DNA of 11,204 nt from Colimorpha sp045597945 (lineage in GTDB: Bacteria; Bacteroidota; Bacteroidia; Bacteroidales; P3), in assembly GCA_045597945.1 (NCBI GenBank), contig JAZLLD010000081.1, forward strand, positions 1-11,204. The letters are read 5' to 3'. The notes under the pieces are model-generated. The model worked only from the letters and a program-made list of their open reading frames with translations. It searched no databases and was not told the DNA's origin. Made by a program: the position numbers and the translations under genes. Positions 5,218 to 11,204 of the stretch are shown piece after piece (position 1 is the stretch's first letter; each line of letters opens with the position of its first letter).

Positions 5218-6615
5218 TTAAATAGTCAGCGTGGGAATGGGGAAAATAACGCCGGACAACAGCAGCCATACAGCCAAGAAGGTGAGGATGATGTTGAAGG
5301 TCTGGCCGATGAGATAGAGCCACAGCACCTTGCCGCCGTGCATCTGCTTGACGATGGTCTTGAAGTGAGTGTCGAGACCAATGCTGGTGAATGCCAATAC
5401 GAAAGCCCAGTTCTTATACTGGTCCAGCACCTTGTTGATAGCACCCACCTGGTCGCCACCAACAGCAGGCAGGACGATGAAGGAGGCCACCAATGATGCC
5501 ACGAAGAAGCCAAGGATGAACTTGGGGAAGCGGACCCAGATTTCGTTGGCACGGACAGTGCGTTTCTCGGAATTGTCAACTCTGGTTGCAAAGAAGATGG
5601 CCACGAAGAATGCGATGAAACCGATGAGGATGTTCTGGATAGACTTGACCAGGACTGCAGCCTGCTGTGCCTCAGGGCCAAGCGCAGTGCCAGCCACGAC
5701 AACAGCGCCGGTGCTGTCGACAGTGCCGCCAATCAGCGAGCCACCCATAAGTGCCGACATGCCGGTAGCCTTGATAATCATAGGCTCGAAGACCATCATG
5801 AGGATGGTGAAAATGATGGAGATAGAGACTGCCATAGAAAGGTCCTCTTTCTTGGCCTTGCAGGCAGCACCGGTAGCAATAGCGGCCGAAGTACCGCAAA
5901 CGCTGGTGGCCGAAGCAAGGGTCATGACGAGGGGTTTGTTGTCGATCTTAAGCACTCGGACACCCAACTGCCACATGAACAGGATGACCACGGGGGTCAC
6001 AATCCACGCAATACCAAGGCCATAGAGACCGAATTTGGCAATATTGGAGAAGAGCACCGAAAAACCCATAACCACGAGACCAGTCTTGATGTAGAACTCA
6101 GTCTTGACGGCAGGTTTCAGCCATTCCGGAACCTTGATGGTGTTGGAAATCAGCAAGCCCACAAAGAGCGCCCAGAAAGCCCACTCAAGATAGTGGTTCA
6201 GCGTGTATTCGGCACTAATGAGGCGAACAATAATGGCAATAAAATAAAGTACCAGAAAAGCGGGAACAAACTTGCCAATCTTCTCGCCCTGCAGCTTGAC
6301 ACCAACGCCAAACAGCAAACCGAGCACCACGCCAGTAAGCAGAAGCTTGCCAAAGAACTCGCCCGTAAGCTGCGAACCCAGTGCTGCAAACTTACCGCTC
6401 TCAATCTGCTCAGGGGTAAGGGTCTCCCAAAGAGTCCAGGTCTTGAACTTCAAAGCCGAGAAAAAGTCCCAACCAAGAAGCACATCGAGAGAACCTAAAA
6501 TGATAATAATAAAACCAATCCATACAGCCAGCCAGTCTTCCTTCTTCCAAAGGTCAGACCAGTTGCCTTTTGTCTTAACTGCCTTGTCGGCAGAAACGTA
6601 GCTTGAATCTTTCAT
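5218..6615 (-). CDS. YeiH/UPF0324-family putative sulfate (anion) exporter
   Basis: A 465-residue polytopic inner-membrane protein with around ten or more hydrophobic segments. Family signatures are ASATSVCGTSAAIATGAA at 234-251, GGSLIGGTVDSTGAVVVA at 291-308, a VLVKSIQNILIG helix at 321-332 and SIGLDTHFK at 411-419. These match the YeiH (UPF0324, Cons_hypoth698) family, annotated as putative sulfate exporters; the substrate is not proven for most members. It is longer than E. coli YeiH (about 350 residues). The extra part is an N-terminal hydrophilic start (1-25), a membrane segment and a loop with ETLTPEQIESGKF. The start at 6615 is supported by a promoter 23-53 nt upstream. It probably forms a two-gene unit with the 94-aa membrane protein. 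Confidence 0.88.
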   Translation of the reverse strand: MKDSSYVSADKAVKTKGNWSDLWKKEDWLAVWIGFIIIILGSLDVLLGWDFFSALKFKTWTLWETLTPEQIESGKFAALGSQLTGEFFGKLLLTGVVLGLLFGVGVKLQGEKIGKFVPAFLVLYFIAIIVRLISAEYTLNHYLEWAFWALFVGLLISNTIKVPEWLKPAVKTEFYIKTGLVVMGFSVLFSNIAKFGLYGLGIAWIVTPVVILFMWQLGVRVLKIDNKPLVMTLASATSVCGTSAAIATGAACKAKKEDLSMAVSISIIFTILMMVFEPMIIKATGMSALMGGSLIGGTVDSTGAVVVAGTALGPEAQQAAVLVKSIQNILIGFIAFFVAIFFATRVDNSEKRTVRANEIWVRFPKFILGFFVASLVASFIVLPAVGGDQVGAINKVLDQYKNWAFVLAFTSIGLDTHFKTIVKQMHGGKVLWLYLIGQTFNIILTFLAVWLLLSGVIFPIPTLTI

Positions 6616-6637
6616 TGTCCTAAATTTTTTTCGGATG

Positions 6638-6668
6638 CAAAATTACAACAATTTTTAATATTTCCAAA
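6638..6668 (-). promoter_or_regulatory. Promoter of the YeiH-family exporter gene
   Basis: On the minus strand TTTG (6668-6665) and TAATTTTG (6645-6638) are exact matches to the Bacteroidota -33 and -7 elements, 19 nt apart. Predicted start is near 6631, leaving a leader of about 16 nt before the ATG at 6615. Confidence 0.75.
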
Positions 6669-6721
6669 TTCACAAGCAAAGAAAATTGTTTTTTTAACTA
6701 TCCAGACAATCTTGAAAGAAT

Positions 6722-6747
6722 AAAAAAGGCTCCAAAAATGGAGCCTT
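6722..6747 (-). terminator. Rho-independent terminator of nrdJ
   Basis: On the minus strand AAGGCTCC (6747-6740) and GGAGCCTT (6733-6726) form a perfect 8-bp stem with a 6-nt loop, followed by an uninterrupted run of U (6727-6722). It lies 31 nt after the nrdJ stop and separates it from the exporter gene. Confidence 0.9.
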
Positions 6748-6778
6748 AAAAGGATATCAAATGTTATTAAGTCGCTAA

Positions 6779-9364
6779 TTATGAACATTTTGACCATCCA
6801 CACTCCGGACAACTCTTGCAACCGCCGGTGTAGATAATCTTGGCACCACAGTCAGGGCAGGTTTCACCAGTCTCGGTACCGTCTTTGATAAAGCGCTTCA
6901 GTGCTCTAGCCACACCATTGGACCAGGTAGTGATGCTGTCGACATCGAAGTTTAGTTTGCCGATGAGGTCGACCACATTGGGAATGGGCATACCATGGCG
7001 CAGGATGCCGGAGATGAGCTTGGCATAGTTCCAATAATCCTGATTGAACATGCGCGAGAGGCCTTCCATGGTCACATGGTAGCCATCCTGGTCGGTGAAC
7101 TGGAAATCGTAGCGGGCGTGCTCCTGACCGGGCTCTTTCACTCTGATCACATGGCCTTTCTCCACCCATTTGGGCAGGACAAAGCTGTCGGCCTTGCCGG
7201 TGAAAATCTCGTAGGGACGACCCTCATACATGCCGACCACGGCAATCCAATCCTCGCGGTCATTGCGGAAACGGACAACCTCGGCCTCAAGTTTTTTCGG
7301 ACGCTTGGGAGCCTTATTCTCCATGAAATGAGAACATTCCTTATTTGACTCACTCTTGGAAACAAGCACGCCATTGCGCGAACCCTCGCGATAGATGGTG
7401 CAGCCCTTGCAGCCCGACTCCCAAGCAGTCTGATAAATTGTGCTTACTACCTCCTCGGATGTCTCCTTGGGGATGTTGACGGTGACGCTTATAGAATGGT
7501 CCACCCACTTCTGGATGGCACCTTGCATTTTCACTTTGTTCACCCAATCGATGTCGGCAGAAGTAGCCTTGTAGTAGGGCGACTCCTTCACCAGCTCGTC
7601 CAACGTATTGTCGTCCAAGGCTTCAATCTGCTCGTCGCTGAAGTGCTTCACCAGTTTCATCCAGTCGACAAACTTGGGATGCAACACATTGTACTCCTCA
7701 AAGTAATCGCCGCTCTCGTCTTTGATAATCTTGTGCTTCGAAGAGTCTTTATCGTTGGGATTGATTTTCTTACGACGCTTGTAGCTGACCAGGAACACGG
7801 GCTCGATACCCGAGGTGGTCTGGGTGAGGATGCTCACGGTGCCGGTGGGCGCAATGGTCAGCAACGCAATGTTGCGGCGGCCGTACTGCACCATCTCGGC
7901 ATACAGCTTGGGGTCGGCCTCGGCCAGACGCTGGATGAAAGGATTCAGCTTCTCGCGATTGGCATCGTAAAGGGGGAAGCAGCCGCGCTCCTTGGCCATA
8001 ACCACGGAGGAGCCGTAGGCAGCACAAGCCAGCGCGCGGTGCACACCCACCGAGAACTCGGTGGCCTCGTCGCTGCCATAGCGCAGACCCATGGCGGCCA
8101 GCATATCACCTTCGGCAGTGATGCCGAAACCCGTGCGGCGGCCTTCCATACATTTCATTTTAATATTAAGCCACAAATTGCGCTCCACGCTCTTGATATC
8201 GTCGCTCTCAGGATCGCTTTCGATCTTGGCCAGAATCTGGTTGATCTTCTCCAACTCCAGGTCAATCAAGTCATCCATCAGGCGCTGACCCTTCATGATA
8301 TGGTCGCGGAAAAGGTCGAAATCAAACGAAGCCTGGGGTGTGAAGGGATTCTTCACATAACTATATAGATTAACAGCAATCAAGCGGCAGCTGTCGTAAG
8401 GGCACAGCGGAATCTCGCCACAAGGGTTGGTGGAAACGGTGCGATAGCCGAAATCGGCATAACAATCGGGCACACTCTCACGCAAAATAGTATCCCAAAA
8501 CATCACACCCGGCTCGGCCGAAGCCCAAGCATTGTGGATAATCTTGTTCCAAAGAGCGCGGGCATCAATCTCCTGGCGCACAGTGGGGTTGGGCGAGTCA
8601 ACAGGATACTGCTGAACAAAGGGCCGGCCACTCTTCACGCACTCCATAAACTCATCGGTAATCTTCACCGACACATTGGCACCCGTAATCTTGCCCTGCT
8701 CCAGCTTGGCGTCAATAAACTGCTCGGCATTAGGATGCTTGATGCTAATACTCAGCATCAGCGCACCGCGACGGCCTCCCTGGGCCACCTCGCGGGTAGT
8801 GTTGCTGTAGCGCTCCATAAATGGGACGATGCCCGTAGAGGTCAGCGCGCTGTTCTTCACCGGGCTGCCGCTCGGACGAATATGGGTCAAGTCATGCCCC
8901 ACACCGCCACGGCGCTTCATCAACTGCACCTGCTCCTGATCGATCTTCATGATGCCGCCATAAGAGTCGCTAGCGCCGCTGTTGCCAATCACAAAGCAGT
9001 TGGAAAGCGACACAACCTGGAAGTTGTTGCCGATGCCCGACATAGGGCTGCCCTGGGGGATAATATATTTGAAGTCCTTCAGCAAACTGTAGATGGTCTC
9101 CTCCGACATGGGGTTGGGGTAGTTCTGCTCAATGCGGGCAAACTCCGAAGCCAGGCGGCGGTGCATCATGTCGGGATTCTGTTCATAGATTTTATCATCC
9201 TCACGCAGAGCATACTTGTTCATCCACACATTGGCAGCAAGCTCATCGCCACCAAAATAGGCCACAGACGACTTCATAATGTCTGCGGGGAGGTACTGAG
9301 TATAACTCTTGGGCTTGAGATGTTGGGAATCGTCCCCAAAATCTAAAAACATATCAGACTGCAT
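6779..9364 (-). CDS. nrdJ: Adenosylcobalamin-dependent (class II) ribonucleotide reductase
   Basis: A large class II ribonucleotide reductase that makes deoxyribonucleotides with a B12-generated radical, independently of oxygen. The start is ATG at 9364 (861 residues); a TTG three codons upstream at 9373 is an unlikely alternative. Counting from that TTG, the catalytic features are SNC126 and, in NPCGE, N316, C318 (thiyl radical) and E320. C329, 11 residues after C318, has the same spacing as the Thermotoga enzyme, so C126/C329 should be the active-site disulfide pair. Also visible are RRGGVGHDLTHIRPSGS at 154-170, APTGTVSILTQTTSGIEPVF at 508-527 and GCKGC at 654-658. The C-terminus ends in a zinc-ribbon-like or redox cysteine cluster (C839, C842, C852, C855, C858, C863). 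It has its own terminator and a 447-nt upstream region with a repeat array. No nrdAB or nrdDG gene is nearby. Confidence 0.96.
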   Translation of the reverse strand: MQSDMFLDFGDDSQHLKPKSYTQYLPADIMKSSVAYFGGDELAANVWMNKYALREDDKIYEQNPDMMHRRLASEFARIEQNYPNPMSEETIYSLLKDFKYIIPQGSPMSGIGNNFQVVSLSNCFVIGNSGASDSYGGIMKIDQEQVQLMKRRGGVGHDLTHIRPSGSPVKNSALTSTGIVPFMERYSNTTREVAQGGRRGALMLSISIKHPNAEQFIDAKLEQGKITGANVSVKITDEFMECVKSGRPFVQQYPVDSPNPTVRQEIDARALWNKIIHNAWASAEPGVMFWDTILRESVPDCYADFGYRTVSTNPCGEIPLCPYDSCRLIAVNLYSYVKNPFTPQASFDFDLFRDHIMKGQRLMDDLIDLELEKINQILAKIESDPESDDIKSVERNLWLNIKMKCMEGRRTGFGITAEGDMLAAMGLRYGSDEATEFSVGVHRALACAAYGSSVVMAKERGCFPLYDANREKLNPFIQRLAEADPKLYAEMVQYGRRNIALLTIAPTGTVSILTQTTSGIEPVFLVSYKRRKKINPNDKDSSKHKIIKDESGDYFEEYNVLHPKFVDWMKLVKHFSDEQIEALDDNTLDELVKESPYYKATSADIDWVNKVKMQGAIQKWVDHSISVTVNIPKETSEEVVSTIYQTAWESGCKGCTIYREGSRNGVLVSKSESNKECSHFMENKAPKRPKKLEAEVVRFRNDREDWIAVVGMYEGRPYEIFTGKADSFVLPKWVEKGHVIRVKEPGQEHARYDFQFTDQDGYHVTMEGLSRMFNQDYWNYAKLISGILRHGMPIPNVVDLIGKLNFDVDSITTWSNGVARALKRFIKDGTETGETCPDCGAKIIYTGGCKSCPECGWSKCS

Positions 9365-9434
9365 GACTCTCAAATAAATTTAATTAATAATGTATTAGCA
9401 TCTTACACGCAAAAGCGCAATAAATTTCATTCTG

Positions 9435-9467
9435 CGAAAATACACATAAATTTGAGAATATTACAAC
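9435..9467 (-). promoter_or_regulatory. Weak promoter candidate for nrdJ
   Basis: On the minus strand GTTG (9467-9464) and TATTTTCG (9442-9435) each differ by one base from the -33 and -7 elements, with 21 nt between them. If real, the start is near 9428, the leader is about 63 nt, and the TTTTCAACAA array lies directly upstream of the -33 box. Confidence 0.25.
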
Positions 9468-9471
9468 AATG

Positions 9472-9530
9472 TTTTCAACAATTTTCAACAATATTTTCAA
9501 CAACCGAGCCAATAAGTTGTGTTTCAACAC
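9472..9530. repeat. Direct repeat array TTTTCAACAA upstream of nrdJ
   Basis: TTTTCAACAA occurs at 9472-9481, 9482-9491 and 9494-9503. A fourth related copy, GTTTCAACAC at 9521-9530, forms the end of a small palindrome GTGTTTCAACAC (9519-9530). The octamer TTTCAACA is thus present four times in about 57 bp in the same orientation, with the first three spaced near one helical turn (10 and 12 bp). This spacing suggests cooperative protein binding. Confidence 0.7.
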
Positions 9531-9753
9531 TGCGCAGTCTAATAACACAAATGTTAAAAATTCCGTAGCCCAAGAAACCGCCCTCCCCGACCAACACATC
9601 AGGCCAGGCCAAGGCCAACGCGACCGACAGCATTGCTTTCGACAACGTGTACCAACAAAACAATCCCGCTCCCACAGGCCGCCACGGCGACAAAAAGTAA
9701 CAGTCCACTCAAAAAGATCATCAGCCCCGGCAAAAAAGACCGACAGCACGAGC

Positions 9754-9790
9754 AAAAAAATAAAAAAGCCGGGGCTCGAGCCTCGGCTTT
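9754..9790 (-). terminator. Rho-independent terminator of rpsT
   Basis: A 13-bp stem lies at 9765-9790 on the minus strand (AAAGCCGAGGCTC paired with GAGCCCCGGCTTT, one mismatch, no obvious loop apart from the centre CTCGAG). It is followed by a long U-rich tract TTTTTTATTTTTTT (9767-9754). It sits 22 nt after the rpsT stop. Confidence 0.92.
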
Positions 9791-9811
9791 AATATTCTAT
9801 GGAATCTCAAA

Positions 9812-10063
9812 TTACATAGCGTTGACCTGACGCATAACCTTAGATTTCAGGTTAGCAGCTTTGTTCTTGTGGATGATGGAACGCTTAGCCAGTTTGTCAA
9901 TGATGGAAACCATCTTGGGCATTCTCTCAGCAGCAACGTTTTTATCTTCAAGTGCGCGGAAGTCACGGAGTGCATTGCGCATGGTCTTGGCGTAGTAACG
10001 ATTCTCTACTCTTCTCTTTTCGTTAGAACGAATTCTTTTTTTTGCAGACTTGTGATGTGCCAT
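9812..10063 (-). CDS. rpsT: 30S ribosomal protein S20
   Basis: An 83-residue, strongly basic helical protein starting MAHHKSAKKRIRSNEKRRVE, followed by NRYYAKTMRNALRDF and ending near KNKAANLKSKVMRQVNAM. This is the standard bS20 pattern and length; it binds 16S rRNA as an early-to-middle assembly protein of the 30S subunit. The start codon is 27 nt after the 3' end of tRNA-Glu on the same strand. No promoter element lies in this short gap, so it is most likely transcribed from the promoter upstream of the tRNA and released by tRNA processing. A strong terminator follows. In E. coli S20 represses its own translation; whether this happens here is not visible. Confidence 0.97.
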   Translation of the reverse strand: MAHHKSAKKRIRSNEKRRVENRYYAKTMRNALRDFRALEDKNVAAERMPKMVSIIDKLAKRSIIHKNKAANLKSKVMRQVNAM

Positions 10064-10090
10064 ATTGTTTAATAATTCTTTTTTTGTTTG

Positions 10091-10165
10091 TAGTCCGTGC
10101 GGGATTCGAACCCGCGATTTTAAGAATGAAAATCTTACGTCCTGGGCCAGCTAGACGAACGGACC
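10091..10165 (-). tRNA. tRNA-Glu (anticodon UUC)
   Basis: The minus strand from 10165 to 10091 folds as a cloverleaf. The acceptor stem is GGTCCGT/ACGGACT (first pair G-U) with discriminator A. The anticodon stem is TAAGA/TCTTA with loop TTTTCAT, giving anticodon TTC for glutamate codons. The T arm is CGCGGGTTCGAATCCCGCA-like with the standard GTTCGAATC loop. CCA is not encoded. It is the first gene of a transcript with rpsT. Confidence 0.95.
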
Positions 10166-10198
10166 ATTTTTGCTTCGCTTATCTCTCGAAAGCGGGTG

Positions 10199-10229
10199 CA
10201 AAATTACTAAGAATTTTTGAATTGACAAA
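10199..10229 (-). promoter_or_regulatory. Promoter of the tRNA-Glu-rpsT unit
   Basis: On the minus strand TTTG (10229-10226) and TAATTTTG (10206-10199) are exact Bacteroidota -33 and -7 elements, 19 nt apart. The predicted start near 10192 leaves about 27 nt before the mature tRNA 5' end. Confidence 0.78.
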
Positions 10230-10236
10230 ATAATTT

Positions 10237-10254
10237 TTCACTAAAAAGTGTGAA
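10237..10254 (-). terminator. Weak hairpin after the 224-aa gene
   Basis: TTCAC/GTGAA (5 bp, 8-nt loop) on the minus strand follows the stop of the 224-aa gene by 12 nt and is followed by AAATTATTTTG. The stem is short and the U-tract poor, so some read-through into tRNA-Glu is possible. Confidence 0.3.
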
Positions 10255-10266
10255 TATTTTTTGCCA

Positions 10267-10941
10267 CTACAGCTTATCTTCCTGAAACACAAAGCCTAAA
10301 CGCTTGCCAGTAACCATCGATTTTTTCTCCGAATCATACCTCATTTCACCCACCGAGACCATGCTAACTTCGTCGTAAGGAGGGGTCAATAAATCAAAAT
10401 TGGTGGTGTACTCAATAGCCGACTCAACGATACTTTGCACAGACTCAGTGGAAATCAGCGAGTTACCGAAATTATTATACAACATACCCAGTTCGCGCTT
10501 ACCCTCGATAAAGTAGTGCTTATCGCAGTTAACAAACACTCTACCAATCATATAGCCCAAATCTTGGTCGCGTCCATAGATGAAAGAGTCGGCCAAAAAA
10601 TTGTAGATGCGAATCACACCGCAATAAGAGCGCCGCTTGTCCTCATGGATATAAGGGGTCTTCATCACCTGGTGATCGCGCGAGAACTCAAACACATTGG
10701 TGTGCATAATGAAAATCAGCACATCGCCGCCGAACTTCACCTCGAACTCAAAGTCGCCATGGTTCGTAAACTCGAAGCGCACATTGCGTCCCTCGGCCTT
10801 GTTCATAGCCTGAAACTGGGCAATGATGTCCTGCGTAGTGGTGCGGAAAAGCTCAAAGGCCTCCTTAGTGGAATCAAACACCTGCTGCTTGAGGCTGCTT
10901 TTCTCAAAAACTAAGTTCTTTAACGACTCTTTCAGTTCCAT
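10267..10941 (-). CDS. 224-aa protein of unknown function
   Basis: A soluble protein of 224 residues without signal peptide or membrane helix. The N-terminal part (1-47, beginning MELKESLKNLVFEKSSLKQQ) is predicted helical. An alpha/beta-like middle follows (VRFEFTNHGDFEFEVKFGGDVLIFIMHTNVFEF at 54-86), then a charged stretch SFIYGRDQDLGYMIGRVFVN at 119-138, KHYFIEGKRELG, and a C-terminal region ending GKRLGFVFQEDKL. I chose ATG at 10941 because a promoter (-7 at 10970-10963) lies 22 nt upstream, inside the longer open frame that begins at 11046, and because that 35-residue extension looks non-coding (compositionally odd). I do not recognise a family. It is probably a conserved cytoplasmic protein; no catalytic motif is evident. 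Confidence 0.8.
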   Translation of the reverse strand: MELKESLKNLVFEKSSLKQQVFDSTKEAFELFRTTTQDIIAQFQAMNKAEGRNVRFEFTNHGDFEFEVKFGGDVLIFIMHTNVFEFSRDHQVMKTPYIHEDKRRSYCGVIRIYNFLADSFIYGRDQDLGYMIGRVFVNCDKHYFIEGKRELGMLYNNFGNSLISTESVQSIVESAIEYTTNFDLLTPPYDEVSMVSVGEMRYDSEKKSMVTGKRLGFVFQEDKL

Positions 10942-10962
10942 TTTACAAATAATTTGAGACTG

Positions 10963-10993
10963 CAAAGATACAACTTTTTTATCAATGCGCAAG
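10963..10993 (-). promoter_or_regulatory. Promoter of the 224-aa gene
   Basis: On the minus strand TATCTTTG (10970-10963) is an exact -7 element. CTTG (10993-10990) is one mismatch from the -33 TTTG, with 19 nt between them. It places the start of transcription near 10956, about 15 nt before the ATG at 10941, which rules out the longer upstream start. Confidence 0.65.
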
Positions 10994-11153
10994 AAAAAAA
11001 CTATCAACACATGTTCATACCGCCCTCCGCACCCTGCGGCAACCAAGCCCAGCCCTATACATTATATATAAACGCACAGCCAGCAAGACACAATTTCACA
11101 ACCCGCAAAATACAATTACGCAGACCTCCGCTCCCCCCAAAGACACCTCCAAA

Positions 11154-11178
11154 CCCACCCTACTCCCGCCCTTCCCCC
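11154..11178 (-). other. Predicted G-quadruplex motif
   Basis: The minus strand has five G-tracts of three or more: GGGGG (11178-11174), GGG (11171-11169), GGG (11167-11165), GGG (11160-11158) and GGG (11156-11154), with loops of 2, 1, 4 and 1 nt. This satisfies the canonical G3+N1-7 pattern with short loops, which favours stability. Confidence 0.6.
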
Positions 11179-11204
11179 GTTCCTTATCCTATATTTATAC
11201 CTTA

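Larger units (their letters stand above)
9365..9811 (-). other. 447-nt intergenic region upstream of nrdJ
   Basis: Between rpsT and nrdJ, both on the minus strand. It contains the rpsT terminator (9754-9790), a repeat array (9472-9530) and a weak promoter candidate. Positions 9531-9750 are C- and A-rich on the plus strand and contain open frames on both strands, but their products are low-complexity and basic or cysteine-rich and do not look like proteins. No cobalamin riboswitch B12-box was recognised. Confidence 0.55.
10942..11204. other. Non-coding right end, G-poor on the plus strand
   Basis: Apart from the promoter of the 224-aa gene, no coding frame was credited here. From about 11030 the plus strand is strikingly C/A-rich and G-poor. 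It ends in a series of C-tracts that form a G-quadruplex-capable motif on the minus strand (11154-11178). Confidence 0.5.

Noticed and set aside
7496..9346. Long plus-strand open frames opposite nrdJ (290 and 270 codons)
   Set aside because: Antisense shadows of a clearly coding ribonucleotide reductase. They are rich in His/Leu/Ala as expected from reverse-complemented coding sequence.
9365..9480. Cobalamin riboswitch upstream of nrdJ
   Set aside because: Expected by analogy for a B12-linked gene, but no B12-box or conserved core was recognised on the minus strand, and such riboswitches usually control the B12-independent enzymes or B12 synthesis and uptake.
9384..9755. Open frame of 123 codons on the minus strand upstream of nrdJ
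   Set aside because: Its product is rich in Cys/Trp/Arg without a recognisable pattern, it spans the repeat array and the candidate nrdJ promoter, and it runs into the rpsT terminator U-tract.
9469..9792. Open frame of 107 codons on the plus strand
   Set aside because: Low-complexity basic product (Q/R/S/K-rich) that starts in the TTTTCAACAA array and ends through the rpsT terminator hairpin; no promoter.
1..11204. CRISPR arrays, insertion sequences, prophage genes, attachment sites
   Set aside because: No regularly spaced repeats, transposase, integrase or terminal inverted repeats were seen. The tRNA-Glu is followed directly by rpsT with no integration remnant.

Overview
The window looks like a chromosomal segment from an anaerobic Bacteroidota, most likely order Bacteroidales (Prevotella/Bacteroides-like). 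The evidence is threefold. Several genes have the Bacteroidota-type promoter (-33 TTTG, -7 TAnnTTTG), three of them with exactly 19 nt between the boxes. Shine-Dalgarno signals are weak and the leaders are AT-rich. The gene families fit as well: an AdoCbl-dependent ribonucleotide reductase of about 860 residues, a YeiH-type exporter, LrgAB and an AspT/YidE-type transporter. No phage, IS, CRISPR or plasmid signature was seen.

Left half (plus strand). lrgA and lrgB overlap by 4 nt. A 355-nt gap follows, holding dyad elements and a perfect -7 box. Next comes an unannotated 38-codon single-helix membrane microprotein, whose stop lies 5 nt before a LysR-type regulator. The regulator is followed by a two-domain AspT/YidE/YbjL-family transporter that lacks the usual central TrkA-C (RCK-C) domains. 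After a probable terminator and a 300-nt gap lies a secreted, probably outer-membrane beta-barrel protein with its own promoter.

Right half (minus strand). The strands converge on a shared hairpin terminator at about 4813-4859. Read in the direction of transcription, from the right: a 224-aa conserved-looking protein of unknown function; a tRNA-Glu(UUC)-rpsT unit driven by one promoter upstream of the tRNA; a class II ribonucleotide reductase (nrdJ) behind a 447-nt leader region with an array of TTTTCAACAA repeats; then a YeiH-family exporter followed by a 94-aa two-helix membrane protein, with a 40-bp palindrome between them.

The genes are mostly housekeeping and transport. The best candidates for something undescribed are the microprotein/LysR/RCK-less transporter cassette with its dyad sites, the YeiH/small membrane protein pair with its palindrome, and the repeat array upstream of nrdJ. 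None of these amounts to clear proof of a new system. All functional calls come from reading the sequence alone, without database searches.
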